A stretch of DNA of 64,000 nucleotides. It comes from Panonychus citri (Eukaryota > Arthropoda > Arachnida > Trombidiformes > Tetranychidae). Position numbers and translations under genes: made by a program. Positions 1-10,625 of the stretch are shown here, in pieces. The stretch is from contig NW_026515546.1 in NCBI RefSeq assembly GCF_014898815.1, forward strand, positions 1,412,501 to 1,476,500, given 5' to 3'. The notes beneath the pieces were generated by a model. It searched no databases, was not told where the DNA came from, and was given only the letters and a program-made list of their open reading frames with translations. Each line of letters opens with the position of its first letter. The first letter of the stretch is position 1.

Positions 1-206
1 TGCTGTTCTGGTAATTTAATTGTCTAGTGTAAGATAATAGGTTTTGGTGAGCAGTTTGTAGTTTATCAGGGTGATTCGCTGTAACTGTTAACTTCGTGAA
101 TTTGTTCATCTCTTTTGGGGTACCACATATATCATAATCGGGTGATATTAACTCCGGTCGCCAAACATACATAGTAATTGGTATTTGGTGGCGAAAATTG
201 ATAGAA

Positions 207-404
207 TTAGATAACATTTTCTAAATATTGAACTTGGTGAAGTTGGTTTAAACTGACTGTTATAATCTTATTCTTCTTTCGTTGTTTTGATGAGATAAAA
301 AAACCTGGACCTGTATTTTTTAGTTGTAAGTTTTCCATTTTCTTTTGGAAAGCGATTAGCTTTGGATCTGGAGGAGCATTTGTTGCATTCCAATCGTCTT
401 CCAT
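207..404 (-). CDS. Small ORF downstream of the env-like ORF, 65 aa, unknown
   Basis: An ATG at 404 opens 65 codons that start MEDDWNATNAPPDPK and continue with a Lys-rich middle. It is not recognisable as a known domain. It lies 3' of the env-like ORF in element orientation, and the hairpin cluster at 456-678 lies directly upstream of its ATG. It may be an accessory ORF of the element, the start of a second element, or chance. The composition (charged, no hydrophobic segment) is more protein-like than random AT-rich DNA, but the support is weak. Confidence 0.25.
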   Translation of the reverse strand: MEDDWNATNAPPDPKLIAFQKKMENLQLKNTGPGFFISSKQRKKNKIITVSLNQLHQVQYLENVI

Positions 405-455
405 CCTAATTGTAAAATAAAGAAAAGAAAGAAGAAAATTTCAATTATTCATCTA

Positions 456-678
456 CCCCAAATCACCGGAGTTTTGAATAATAAGTATTAAATTACCCAT
501 CACCGGGTTAATCGAAATTTTATCATGAATTTGAATTTTAATACCCAATCACCGAGTTAATTAAAATTTTATCATTAGAACCTTGAAAAAACCCAATCAC
601 CGGGTGTAAAGAACATTTAAATTAATTGTTTTTATCTCCATCACCGGAGAATTTCGAAAACCTGCCCCAGCACCGGAG
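456..678 (-). repeat. Cluster of six covarying mini-hairpins
   Basis: Six short inverted repeats occur about every 30-50 bases at 456-471, 495-508, 543-557, 591-605, 636-649 and 665-678. On the minus (element sense) strand each is a 4-bp stem around a loop beginning GGTGAT or GGTGCT. The stems differ but stay paired: ACCC/GGGT, CTCC/GGAG, and CTCC/GGGG or ACTC/GGGT through one U-G wobble. More copies sit at 2378-2395 (6-bp stem AATCCC/GGGATT), 4683-4696, 6433-6446 and 6508-6521 (CCCC/GGGG). The wobble cases pair only if the sense strand is RNA. Confidence 0.75.
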
Positions 679-679
679 C

Positions 680-1255
680 ATTGATTTTATTTGTATTAAT
701 AACACTGATGTAAAGGTATAATAATGTCCTTATTTTCCTTATTTTCTATTAACTATCACAGAGTTGATTGATCTTTGGATAAGGGTTAATCACAACCAAT
801 AACACAACACAAGAAGCTGATGGTAATACTAATAAGTATCCAAATCCACATTGGTACATTCATTTTCCAATTGATTTTAGGTGATTGATACTTGTTTCAA
901 TTCTTCAAGTTTTCTTTACAATTCGATACTTTCTTAAAAATAGGATTATGACCTTTCAAGTCCTTCTCGCTAATCTCACAGAATCGATAATCGGTGATGT
1001 TGACTAATACATATTCTGACCTTTATATGTAACTTTGCAAGTGTGTGTATTATTTTTATTATATAATGTAAATGCATCTGCTTGAAATATTTGGTTAGTG
1101 GTATCTCGTAAAATGTTGTAAAATTTATCATTAATGTTGGAAATCTTTCGTTATTGTATAAGTTTACATTAACATTTTCAATTTCATCTAATGAACATTC
1201 TGGTGAGCATGGTAAAACAATTCTGAAGAATTTAAAGAAATTTTATCAACTTGGT
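680..1255. other. No gene seen; element 3' region
   Basis: AT-rich sequence between the hairpin cluster and the env-like ORF. No coding frame, terminal repeat or RNA gene was recognised. In element orientation it is the region 3' of the env-like ORF, where a polypurine tract and LTR start would be expected, but neither is clear. Confidence 0.4.
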
Positions 1256-1975
1256 TTAGCTTCTAATTGTTTCATTAAAATGTTTTAATTGATTAAGTTG
1301 GTTATTTGCTTGCGTTACTGTATCGGCGGCTTGAAATGTTATTATCGGTAAATATTGAGGCAGTTGATTCACATTGAATTGAATTAGAAACAGTTGTTGG
1401 CTTACATTATGTAATTGTTCAAACTGCTTTTTTATCAGCTTCTTATATTCTTGGTTAGACTCTGCGATGGCTGTTAGTGCTGGTTGTATTTCTATTTCGG
1501 GATTGAAAATTTGTTTATATAAATAGTTAACGCCACTAATTACTATTCCACCAACTATTATTGTGGTGGCTACAGTTCCCAGAGTGATTATTATTTTTAT
1601 AATATTTTCTTCTGGTTTGGTTGTTACGTTCGGTATATTACGAATAGGATTTATGTAATTTTCATCAATAAATGATGAACAATGGTCTTCAAATTTGTCT
1701 AGAATTTTCCTTACATATTTACACATGGCTGGATTATACTCACATGTAATGGATTCATTTCTTTCCTGGTCTGTTTTTAGAACGATTGGGATTTCTTTAC
1801 ATGGGTTTGAAAATGCTAGTATAACTGAGACCTGTTGAGCTGATTTTCTTGGGTGATAATCAGTTTTTCTCCATAGAATAGGTTCACCAGAGATAAAAGG
1901 AGAAATTTCTAGCATCTCTACTCGTGTGAGTATGCTTAGAATTGTTACTAAATTAATTAAATTTCTATGAAAGTA
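1256..1975 (-). pseudogene. Env-like third ORF of the retroelement (fragment)
   Basis: The open frame has an ATG at 1915 and gives 219 aa to 1256. The frame also stays open upstream to about 1975, where a hydrophobic stretch (around NLVTILSIL) could be a signal peptide. A strong hydrophobic segment, rich in Ile, Thr, Val and Gly, lies around residues 106-130 and fits a membrane span. The preceding part has several Cys residues and two N-glycosylation sequons. The position 3' of integrase and this architecture suggest a metavirus envelope-like protein. It is far shorter than the 450-550 aa usual for such proteins, so much of the ectodomain is missing. No domain match was made; the assignment rests on position and membrane topology. 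Confidence 0.5.
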
Positions 1976-1989
1976 CGGCTTGAGTTGAT

Positions 1990-2900
1990 TATATGCCTGT
2001 CTTATTTTTCTTTTATCAGTTCGTAATATTTTATGGTGGTCTCTCCTTGTTTCTCTATCACTTTATATGGTCCTTTAAATTTTTGCTTTAGTTTCTTTGG
2101 TCCCTGAAATTGTTTGTACATAACTTCATCTCCTATTTGATAAGTTCGTAATTTCTTTCGATCATGTTGTAATTTTTGATTTTCTTTTGAGTTCAAATAG
2201 TAAAGTTTGCTTGATCATAAATCTTGGCCATATTTTGATTGTTGATTTTAAATTAGATGGTAATTGTTTAAATGTATGGTTGTTAATTATAATATCAATG
2301 GGTAAGGTTGGTTTACGACCATATAGTAAATAGAAAGGAGAGGCTTCGTAGACTGATTTACACTCGAGTTATAAGCGAATCCCAGCACCGGGATTAACTC
2401 CGCTCCACTTTTGTGTTTTTTACAACAATAATGAGTTAACATTGAACATAATGTTTGATTTATTTTTCTGTTAAGCCATTTGTTGCTGGATGATAGCGGA
2501 TGAAATGACCATTTACTTTGAAGAAAACTCTAATTTGATCAACCACTGAAGATATAAAATTTCTACCTTGATCTGAGACAATTGTTCTGGGGCAACCATG
2601 TCTGAGGAAGATCGAGTTAATTAGGAAAGTTGCTGTTGATTCAGCGGTCATATCTTTGATTGCTGCAACCTCTACCCATCGTAAAGTAATCGGTACATAC
2701 TATAATATAATTATTTTCTTAGATGTTGGGAATGGACCAATTAAATCGATTCCAATTTTCTCGAATGCATTATTAACAATTATTGATTTTAATGGAGCTT
2801 CTAAGGTTCCACTTCCTCTTTTATCTATTTGACAGATTAGACAACTTCGAACGTAATTTGTTACATCTCTACTCATCTGTGGCCACCAATAATGTTGTTT
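1990..2900 (-). pseudogene. Integrase region of gypsy-type pol (broken)
   Basis: Reading right to left, a zinc-binding remnant with the C-x2-C part around 2845 (SCLICQIDKRGSGT) is followed by a core-domain start (FEKIGIDLIGPFP, carrying the first catalytic Asp) near 2750. An open segment at 2651-2460 contains the SDQGRNF motif around the second Asp and HPATNGLTEK around the catalytic Glu region. The last segment, 2196-2002, has KFKGPYKVI, matching the GPY/F module at the C-terminus of gypsy-type integrases. The pieces lie in different frames with stops between them, so no functional enzyme is encoded. One mini-hairpin (2378-2395) lies between the core and C-terminal parts. Confidence 0.8.
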
Positions 2901-2970
2901 AATTTTATTGTAAGTAGAAAAGATCCTGGGTGACCTGACAAGATCGAATCATGATATTCTTAAAATTTGT

Positions 2971-4460
2971 TTAATTAATCTCTTTAGAATAACTATTCCA
3001 ACTCTCTCCATAATGGTTAATTGTTAATCGGTATAATAGATTCTCTTGGATTCTATATTTAGAAATTAATTTTTCTTTGGAATCTAAATGAGAAAAGTTT
3101 TCTAATTGCTCAATTATTTTGATGATTCGTTGGTCTCTTCGTTGTTCATCAACTAAATTCATTTTTTCTTCAATAACTTGGTTAACTAATAATGTGAACA
3201 ATTCTTCACATTCATCTTTTTGATTATCAAAAACAATATCATCAACTGGATATCGTGATAAACAATCGGCATCAGCGTGAGTTTTACCTGATTTATATTT
3301 AACTGTAAAGTCAAATGATTGGAGCGCCATTGCATATCGTTGTAAGCGAGCGGGGAGGACTTTTTTTGAATGAATGTGGCATAAAGCACAATGGTCAGTT
3401 ACTACTTCAAATTTAATTCCCTCTAAATAGATTTGAATTTTTGTACTGCCCAAACTATGGCTACATTCTTTATCAGACACTGGGTAGTGTAACTCGGCTC
3501 CTCTTAATATTCGGGAGGCGAATCCAATAGGGTGGTAACCATTATTATCTTTTTGTAATAGAATTGCCCCCAGGCCGTAACCTGAGGCGTCAACTCTTAA
3601 TTGAGTTTCTTTCGCTGGATCATAATGAGCTAGAACGGGTGGTGTTGTTAATTTAAATTTTAATTCATTGAAAGCGTTCTCTTGTTCGGGCCCCCAATCA
3701 AAAGGTAAATCTTTTCTCGTTAAGTTAGTGAGAGGTCGGGCGATGTTAGCGAAATCTTTTATGAATCTTCGATAATAGGAGCATAAAGCAACAAAAGATT
3801 TTATATCTCTTACTGTCCTAGGAGTAGGAAATTGTTGAACTTTTATTATTTTCTCTGGGTAAACTTGTTGACCATTCTCACTAATCACATGTCCTAAGAA
3901 TAGAATTTTCTCCTTCAAAAATGAGCATTTATTAGGTTTTAAAGTTAACCCTGCATTCTGGAGTCTCGTAAATATTAATTCTAATTTACCTAAATGTTCC
4001 TCTTCATTTTCTGAATAAATTAATAGATCATCAATAAAAACTAAGCAAGTATTATAAATTAATCCACTCAGAACAATTGTCATCATTCTCATAAATGATG
4101 AAGGTCCATTTATAATCCAAAGGGTAATCTAGTGTATTCATATAATCCGCTTGGAGTGACAAAGCTGTTTTGGTTGGTCCTTTGGATCCATTGCCATTTG
4201 ATGATAACCTGATCTTAAATCTAATAATGAATAGAATTTCATTCCTCTTAGGCTGTCAAGATAATCTTGGATGTTTGGTGGAAATTTATCCTTAACTGTT
4301 ATTTCATTTAATTTTCTATAATCTACACAATCGCATTTCTGTGGTTCCTTTTGATACTAATACAATTGGTGATGACAATGGTGAGCAGGATGGGATAATA
4401 ATTCCATCATCTATTAATTCATTAATTGAAGTTTCTGCTACTTTTCTTTTAAATCTGACA
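2971..4460 (-). pseudogene. Reverse transcriptase and RNase H of gypsy-type pol (broken)
   Basis: The N-terminal RT motifs are seen at about 4400-4150 (SPIVLVSKG, then CVDYRKLNEIT and LDLRSGYHQM). A long open segment at 4092-2971 begins within RT and carries the catalytic box as VFIDDLLIYS, the thumb, and the RNase H start RVDASGYGLGAIL with its catalytic Asp. The later ADCLSRYP region is typical of gypsy RNase H tethers. The first half has stops and frame changes, so RT is disrupted. The well-preserved 373-codon open stretch suggests the copy is not extremely old. Confidence 0.88.
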
Positions 4461-4748
4461 TTCTATAAGGTTTTGAGATATTGGAGGATGATTTCAGTAT
4501 CGATTGAATGAGCATAAACATTAGAGAATCCTAATTTTGGATGGTAGCGAAAATCACTCGATATTTAGTTATTAATTCATTTAATTTGTTTCGTGTTGTT
4601 GGTTGAATTTCACTGTTCACTTCAAGTTTTAAGTCATTAATTATATTATTAATATAAATTTCCTCATCAACTAAATTTTCTTCCCCATCACCGGAGACTG
4701 AAAATAATGAAGATAAACTAATTGTTGATGAATAGTCACTTCTTGTGA

Positions 4749-5276
4749 TTAATTGTGTATTTGATTCGAATCATAATTAGATGAGACGATTGGTGATGTG
4801 GTTAATTGCTTTGCATTTGCTTTGAAATTTAAATCTATGTTTTCAAATTTTTCCTTTGGGTTCAATGGAATGATTAATTTCCTTCGTTTACAATCAATGA
4901 AAAATTTTCCTTTTTCTAGAATATTTTGTCCAATGATGGCCTCAATTCCTGACGGCAAGGTATCAACGATAATCATAGGTGATTTAATTTCTATTTTAGT
5001 TGGACCATCGGGAATTTCTATTTTGATGTAAGTCTCACCAATTACTTTTAGTGGTTGATTTCCAGCAGTTAAATGAATTGGACCCTTGTAGTTGTGATAA
5101 TCCAGTGATAATTTATGAGCTAAATGTTTGGACAGTAATGAGACTTCAGCTCCTGTATCAACCAAACATTCTACCTCCTTTTCTTTAATTTTTGCTTTAG
5201 TAAATATTAATTGATTTTTTTCTTTGAATAAGTTTGAAATGATTGAACTGAAATTTTGTTTCATCATCATCACCAT
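4749..5276 (-). pseudogene. Retroelement aspartic protease region
   Basis: An open segment of about 175 codons contains LVDTGAEVSLLS, the retropepsin active-site motif with D-T-G-A, and a downstream hydrophobic-Gly element (IIGQNIL) matching the flap and C-terminal part of the fold. It lies directly upstream of the RT motifs in element orientation, as expected for gypsy pol. The 5' end runs into the gag region in another frame. A mini-hairpin (4683-4696) lies just downstream. Confidence 0.8.
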
Positions 5277-5599
5277 ATTCAGTATAAACTGTTTTAACTA
5301 CTTTAGTTCTTTTATCACTTGATGGTGATCTTGATCTTGATCTTGGTCTTCCTCTACCTTGGGGTGAGGCGAGTTTGTGTCGGTCGTCCTCTAGGTCGAG
5401 GGCTTAAAGATCGATTTCGTGGTGTAGTTGATTGGGGTAACTCTGATATCCATCTGGTCGAGGTGGACGCATCGAACGAGGAGGTGATCTACTTAAATTT
5501 CTGTTTAAAACCAAGGATGTTTTCTATTATCTTGTGATTGATTTTGTTCTCCAATTATCATCTTTAGATGTTGATGGACCTTGAGTTGCCCATCTGATA

Positions 5600-6560
5600 C
5601 TTTTTGATCATCTCGGGGTCCACTCTTCGGGACATTCATTTCTTTTATGTCCAGGCTCATTGCAACCATAACATGTGATTGGTTGATTATTATCGTTTGA
5701 TTGATTACTTTGTCGATAGTTATTCATTCTATAATTATTTCGATAATTACCACGATAATTATTTGTATTTCGATAATTTTCAGTTCGATAGTTATCATTT
5801 CGATAATTACTATTTCCATAATCATTTCGATTACGATAGTTGTCTCTCTCGCTTTTTATATCTTGTTGGAAGTTAAACAGTCTAATCTTTCGGTAATTTG
5901 TTGTAAATGTTGCGATAATACCGTTATTGTATTTTTAACTGTTCATTCTCTTCGGATTCAGTTAAATCATCATTTTGATAATGTTGATCGTTCAGCTAAT
6001 GTTACTTAGTAATAAAGTCAGAGGTAGAATCAGCTGTCAGTAAATCTAATCTAGTTCGAATGTTTGATTTTAAACCTCTGTCGATGAAGCTATTTACTAA
6101 TTCTTCTTGCATGTCTGGGTTGATTCTTCTACATAAATCTCGAACTCTTAAGAGTAAGAACATGATTGATCTGAACGTTGTTTCTTATTGTTTAACTCTT
6201 TAATTAAATTTTTCGGTAGCCTGAAGGAGCTAAATCTGAAACCAATTTGATTTTTAAATCTTCAAAAGTTCTAGGAATATTATCACCAGTTAAAGGTTTG
6301 ATTCACATCGGTACCACCTACTAGCGGTACCAGTTAAATAAGCAGGTAAAGCTTTTAGTTTAATCTCCTCATCCCAATCAAGACCCACTGCAGCTGATTC
6401 AAAATGATCAAGCCAATCTAATAAATCCTCATCCCCATCACCGGAGAAATTAGGAATATGTAATTGTTGATTCACCGTAGAATTTAATTTGTTTTTTCTC
6501 TACCAATCCCCAGCACCGGGGTAGTTAATAGAGGTTGATCATCCATAGTTAAGGTGAGAA
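5600..6560 (-). pseudogene. gag remnants with CCHC zinc knuckle and Asn/Tyr/Arg-rich repeats
   Basis: At 6475-6290 an open segment contains NFSGDGDEDLLDWLDHFE and a Trp-rich LTGTASRWY, the retrotransposon gag capsid pattern. A mini-hairpin (6433-6446) is translated here as SGDGD. At 5850-5690 the minus strand encodes a low-complexity run of Asn, Tyr and Arg repeats. Just after it, near 5675-5640, lies CYGCNEPGHKRNEC, a C-x2-C-x4-H-x4-C nucleocapsid zinc knuckle. Stops and frame changes separate the pieces. Short ATG-led frames at about 6739 and 6552 may be old gag starts. Confidence 0.75.
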
Positions 6561-6779
6561 GTGAGTTTCAATGTATAATTGATGTAATTTAAAGATAAAC
6601 CAAATTAGTTATATAATTAATGGAGAGAGAAAAACTTAATAGTTGTAATATTTTGATTGTAGAGTCTCTAAATTTAATCCCAGTATTGATTGTATATCTT
6701 CTTGTTCCTCTATATTTAAATATTGATCATTATTGTTCATATTACCAAAGATAATAATTAAACAAAAACAAACAAAATG

Positions 6780-7060
6780 TTTTTTACATAATAGAAGAGA
6801 GAAAAACTTAATTAAAGGAATATAATTAAATTCAAAGATAAAGAAAAAAGACTTGAAATTAAAAGAGAGCTAAATTCAAAGAGAGAGAAGAAATAGACTT
6901 GAAATTAAAGAAAGGAACTAAATTCAAGAGAGAAGAAAGAGACTTGAAATAAAGAGAGCTAAATTCAAAAGAGAGAAAATAGACTTGAAATTAAAAGAAA
7001 GAGAACTAAATTCAAAAGAGAGAGAAGAAAAGGATCTAATATAGAAGAGAGAGGCTCTAA
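6780..7060 (+). repeat. Purine-rich degenerate tandem repeat, about 45-bp unit
   Basis: Degenerate copies share GACTTGAAATTAAA followed by GAG-rich sequence and CTAAATTCAAA. The GACTTGAAAT core recurs near 6850, 6895, 6940 and 6982, a period of 42-45 bp. The plus strand is almost entirely purine. In element orientation the array lies upstream of gag, in the presumed 5' leader. Confidence 0.75.
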
Positions 7061-7129
7061 TTCAATTTATTTGATTGAGGATGGAGTTAATTATATTTGA
7101 TTGAGGGCGAAGTCAATTATTATAAGTGC

Positions 7130-7620
7130 AATTTTGGTTCAAAAGTTCGAACAATTATACTTCAATTATGGTTGGTTTTGCTTCAATTGTTAAAAGTTCA
7201 ATTTAATTCAAAGTTCAGATAATTATACTTTAATTATGGTTGGTTGCTTTCAATTGTTAAAAGTTCAATTTAATTCAAAAGGTGTAGGTAATTATACTTT
7301 AATTATGGTTGGTTGCTTTCAATTGTTAAAGTTCAATTTAATTCAAAGTTCAGATAATTATACTTTAATTATGGTTGGTTGCTTTCAATTGTTAAAGTTC
7401 AATTTAATTCAAAAGGTGTAGGTAATTATACTTTAATTATGGTTGGTTGCTTTCAATTGTTAAAAGTTCAATTTAATTCAAAAGTTCAGATAATTATACT
7501 TTAATTATGGTTGGTTGCTTTCAATTGTTAAAAGTTCAATTTAATTCAAAAGGTGTAGATAATTATACTTTAATTATGGTTGGTTGCTTTCAATTGTTAA
7601 AAGTTCAATTCAATTTGATT
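7130..7620 (+). repeat. Tandem array of a 68-bp unit with alternating A/B variants
   Basis: The core GGTTGGTTGCTTTCAATTG recurs near 7238, 7307, 7374, 7441, 7509 and 7578, a period of 67-69 bp. A diverged copy near 7169 starts the array, and weaker related sequence continues to about 7740. Units alternate between the junctions AAGTTCAGATAATTATAC and AAGGTGTAGGTAATTATAC, so the array is effectively a dimer of about 136 bp. In the orientation of the adjacent retroelement it lies upstream of gag. Confidence 0.85.
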
Positions 7621-9004
7621 CAATCCAATTTAATTGTTTAAGTAATTATATTGATTATAGTTGAATAGTTTCTATTGTTATCAAGGTTCAATAAGTACAC
7701 TTTAATTATGGTTGGGTGGTTTCAATTATTAAGTGAAATTTTAATCCAACAGTTCAATAATCAAACCTTTATTATGATTGGTATTTTCGATTGTTATTAT
7801 AAATTTTGATGCGATTCAATGATTTCAATTGTTAATTGTTATAATAACTTTTTGATGCAGTTCAATGATTTCAATTGTTAATTATTATAATAACTTTTGA
7901 TGCAGTTCAATGATTTCAATTGTTTGGTATTTTAATTGTTGTAATAAATTTTTGATGCGATTCAATGATTTCAATTCATTGTTCAAGATTCAATTGAACT
8001 GACATTTTATTGTTTATTTGTTATTGATACGTTTCAACGATTATTTTTTTATATTGTTATCATTTAACTCAATGTCTTTTATCGTATTTCCTATTCCCAA
8101 GGTTTAATTTATTGTAGAGTAATTGCTTTATCTTTAAAGGTTATATTTTAATTCCTAACTAATCGATGTCTTCTCAAAACTGTATATTTTATATTTACTG
8201 TAATGATTATATCATAAGAAGAAGTCATATCTTTAACTCAATATGCAATGGTAATGGTTATCCCTGATTAAATGAACAAGTACAAACTCACAATACCATA
8301 AATTTAATCAGATTAATCAGGTTAATTGTTGAGTTGAAACAGATAAACGAGTTATATTATATTTATTAATCAATTATTATCTGTTCAACTCTAATTAACT
8401 GTTGATTGTAAGGTTAATCAAACTGAATTTGTTTGAGTTTTAAATTGCTTAAAATTATCCCAGGAAATGAATTTGTAATTTACAAAAATACTCATCTTTT
8501 ATTCGTTGGAATTGTTTCCTTCCAATGATAGATTACCAATCACCTTACGTGATAAGAAATGCCAAGTCGTCGATACCACGTAACCAAGTAGTTTAACTTA
8601 AGTGTTAAAGTCAATTCTCAATAGAGAAAATTTGTCAAACAAAATGATATAAGAAATTTATTTCAAAAATAAACTTCACGTCGATAATCACCACTGTTAA
8701 CTAGTCATTTTCTAGTCAATCATAATAATTCTAGTCATTGTTTTTCACTTGAACACTGTATATTGAGTTGATATAACTTTATTGCAATAACTTTAGCTGT
8801 TAATTTTTCAATTTCTAGTCACTTAAAAATCAAATCTAGTCACTATTTAATCACTTAAACACTTTAAATTAAGTCAATTTTACTTCACTTTGTATTGTAC
8901 ATAACATTAAGATAATTCTCATCCCCGTAAGGGTGCCAATGATGAAGAGAAAACACTTTAATTAAAAGTATATTTATTAATAATAAAGTTGGGGTAACTT
9001 TACC
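7621..9004. other. No gene seen; AT-rich repeats
   Basis: Degenerate repeats of the type TTTGATGCAGTTCAATGATTTCAATTG continue to about 7990, three to four copies about 70-75 bp apart. After that the sequence is simple AT-rich DNA without a convincing frame or RNA gene. This could be the remaining leader or LTR of the retroelement, but no LTR ends were identified. Confidence 0.5.
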
Positions 9005-9330
9005 CTATGTCTCCATAAGGAAAATGGCCGAAAATCGGCCATTATATTGGTGATTAGGGAGATTTTCTTCTCCCTCATCTTCATCTTCTTCTTTAAAAAT
9101 TAACCAATAAGAGTAACCAGGTACCACGTGAGAGGTGGTACCTGGTTGAACAAAGAAAACTGGTCTTGTAACCAGTTTGGTTACAGTTGTAATGTTCTTC
9201 AATGTGATCAATCGCTTGATATCCAAGAACCAATCCTTTACCAGCACCATAAACAGAATATCCATCACGAATATTGACAAAAGAATATTATCCTTTTCAG
9301 CTTTTCCACTGTTAATAGCACAATGATATC
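9005..9330 (-). pseudogene. Coding-like fragment of unknown identity, frame broken
   Basis: Two minus-strand frames look protein-like in sequence. The upstream part (about 9290-9170) reads IRDGYSVYGAGKGLVLGYQ and then IDHIEEHYNCNQTGYKT. The downstream part (about 9170-9005) reads VFFVQPGTTSHVVPGYSYW and then an acidic run (KEEDEDEGEE). Both endings look natural, as if one frame change near 9170 separates them. No family was recognised. It may be an old gene or transposon fragment. Confidence 0.3.
9115..9147. repeat. Perfect 13-bp inverted repeat with 7-nt loop
   Basis: AACCAGGTACCAC at 9115-9127 is the exact complement of GTGGTACCTGGTT at 9135-9147, around the loop GTGAGAG. It lies inside the coding-like fragment. 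A second small inverted repeat (AAACTGGT/ACCAGTTT) follows at about 9158-9179. It may be only a palindrome or a fold in RNA. Confidence 0.8.
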
Positions 9331-10620
9331 TATCTTTTGGAGATTACTTGATGGAGAAAATTATTAAAGATAGACCGTTGACGTTTTGGTCACTTCAATT
9401 TCAAAGTCAGAGTGTTGTAACGTTTATAAAAATAAAGAAGAGGGTGATGAGGAATATAAAATACCATGTTGACTAAATGTAATCATTAGTTGGGATGAAT
9501 TTTCCCTTCTAATCAAAATCAATAAAATTATGTAAAAGTGCTTAAAATAGGGGTTATAGTTAATCAAGTGGTGATAATCGAATAATCGTAATAAATAATT
9601 CTTTACTTAAATTTACTGAGCTGAATGTGGCAAATTCTATATGTTTATATAAAAATATGGTCTTCATCAGTACAAATTCTGCATATGATTTAAGTATTGT
9701 TCTATTTCATTTTGATATTTAATGTGAGTAATACATAAAACAATAGCTTTTCTTTCTCTGTAAGTGATAATCCAATAGATAGATGTGTTTTTAAAATTTG
9801 AAACTGTTCATCTATTACAATACATACAAAACGAATGAACAAGTTGTAACAAAAATATCTTGATGTCACCTTCAGATTTAAATAGTTAGTTTGCACTCTT
9901 TTACTAAGATTTACTTAATTAATTATGACAATGATTGATAATAGTGATAACTTTTAACTAAGTTTACTCTGTTTACTCCCATTGAATCTTCGTATAACAA
10001 GAGCAGAGCTTCAATGGTAAAAGTCCGTTTGATCTGAACAATCTAACAGTTAACTTGCAGTCATTATATACTCATAACTGGTTCAGATCACTATCAACTG
10101 TCCACTCAAAGGTATGATAGAAAGGAAATTTTCTCTACGTTATAACTAACCATATCCAACAGTGATTACGTATTTTCTTACGTATGAATTATATCGTCAA
10201 AAATAGTTTCTTGTCAAACTATTAGTTTAAGTTACTTCTTTACTTGGACTCTGGAGTTACTTGCTTAACTTTACATTTGCTAACTAAAACTATAACATTA
10301 AATAGATTCGAATAACGTATAATTTGTCATATTATACAATTTGATACAATTTTTCAAAATAATATCAATATAAACCTGGATTGTTATATTGATGTGTGAT
10401 AAAAAGTAGATTAACCTTTAATTAAGGATTTAGTAATTAACCATAAGAAACTAATCCAGGTGAAAATTGTAAATTATGATAAACGTGTATTACCTGGATT
10501 AGTTACAAATGTTAATCCAAGATTAATTAATTTATTGAAAATAACGATAGGAAAACCAATTAGATTGGGAATTAAGATAAATTTTCTCTTTCTTTCCATC
10601 TTCTTTCTTCTCTTTCCCCC
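9331..10620. other. No gene seen; one 13-bp inverted repeat
   Basis: AT-rich DNA without a convincing gene. AACTAATCCAGGT at 10449-10461 is perfectly complementary to ACCTGGATTAGTT at 10492-10504, with a 30-bp spacer. A third related motif (ACCTGGATTG) lies at about 10375. The cluster lies upstream of the LTR-like core promoter and may belong to its element. Confidence 0.5.
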
Positions 10621-10625
10621 TTTAG

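Larger units (their letters stand above)
207..6740 (-). mobile_element. Decayed Ty3/gypsy-type LTR retroelement with an env-like ORF (internal region)
   Basis: Reading on the minus strand, the order is gag remnants (about 6740-5600), aspartic protease (5276-4749), reverse transcriptase and RNase H (about 4460-2971), integrase (about 2895-2000) and an env-like ORF (about 1975-1256). This is the order of env-bearing Metaviridae such as the errantiviruses. Most domains are broken by stops or frame changes, so the copy is inactive. I found no pair of long terminal repeats: the 3' LTR may lie left of the window, and the 5' boundary is not visible. A family of short GC-rich hairpins with the loop GGTG[A/C]T on the sense strand is scattered through it and is described separately. 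Confidence 0.85.

Noticed and set aside
1..1200. 3' LTR of the gypsy element
   Set aside because: I found no matching sequence on the gag side and no TG...CA boundary, so no LTR is claimed.
6525..6552. A-rich run near the gag start as a -1 frameshift signal
   Set aside because: The run does not place a slippery heptamer in the correct codon phase, and the element is broken in many other places.
7130..7620. CRISPR-like appearance of regular repeats
   Set aside because: Units are contiguous 68-bp copies without unique spacers, in a eukaryotic genome.
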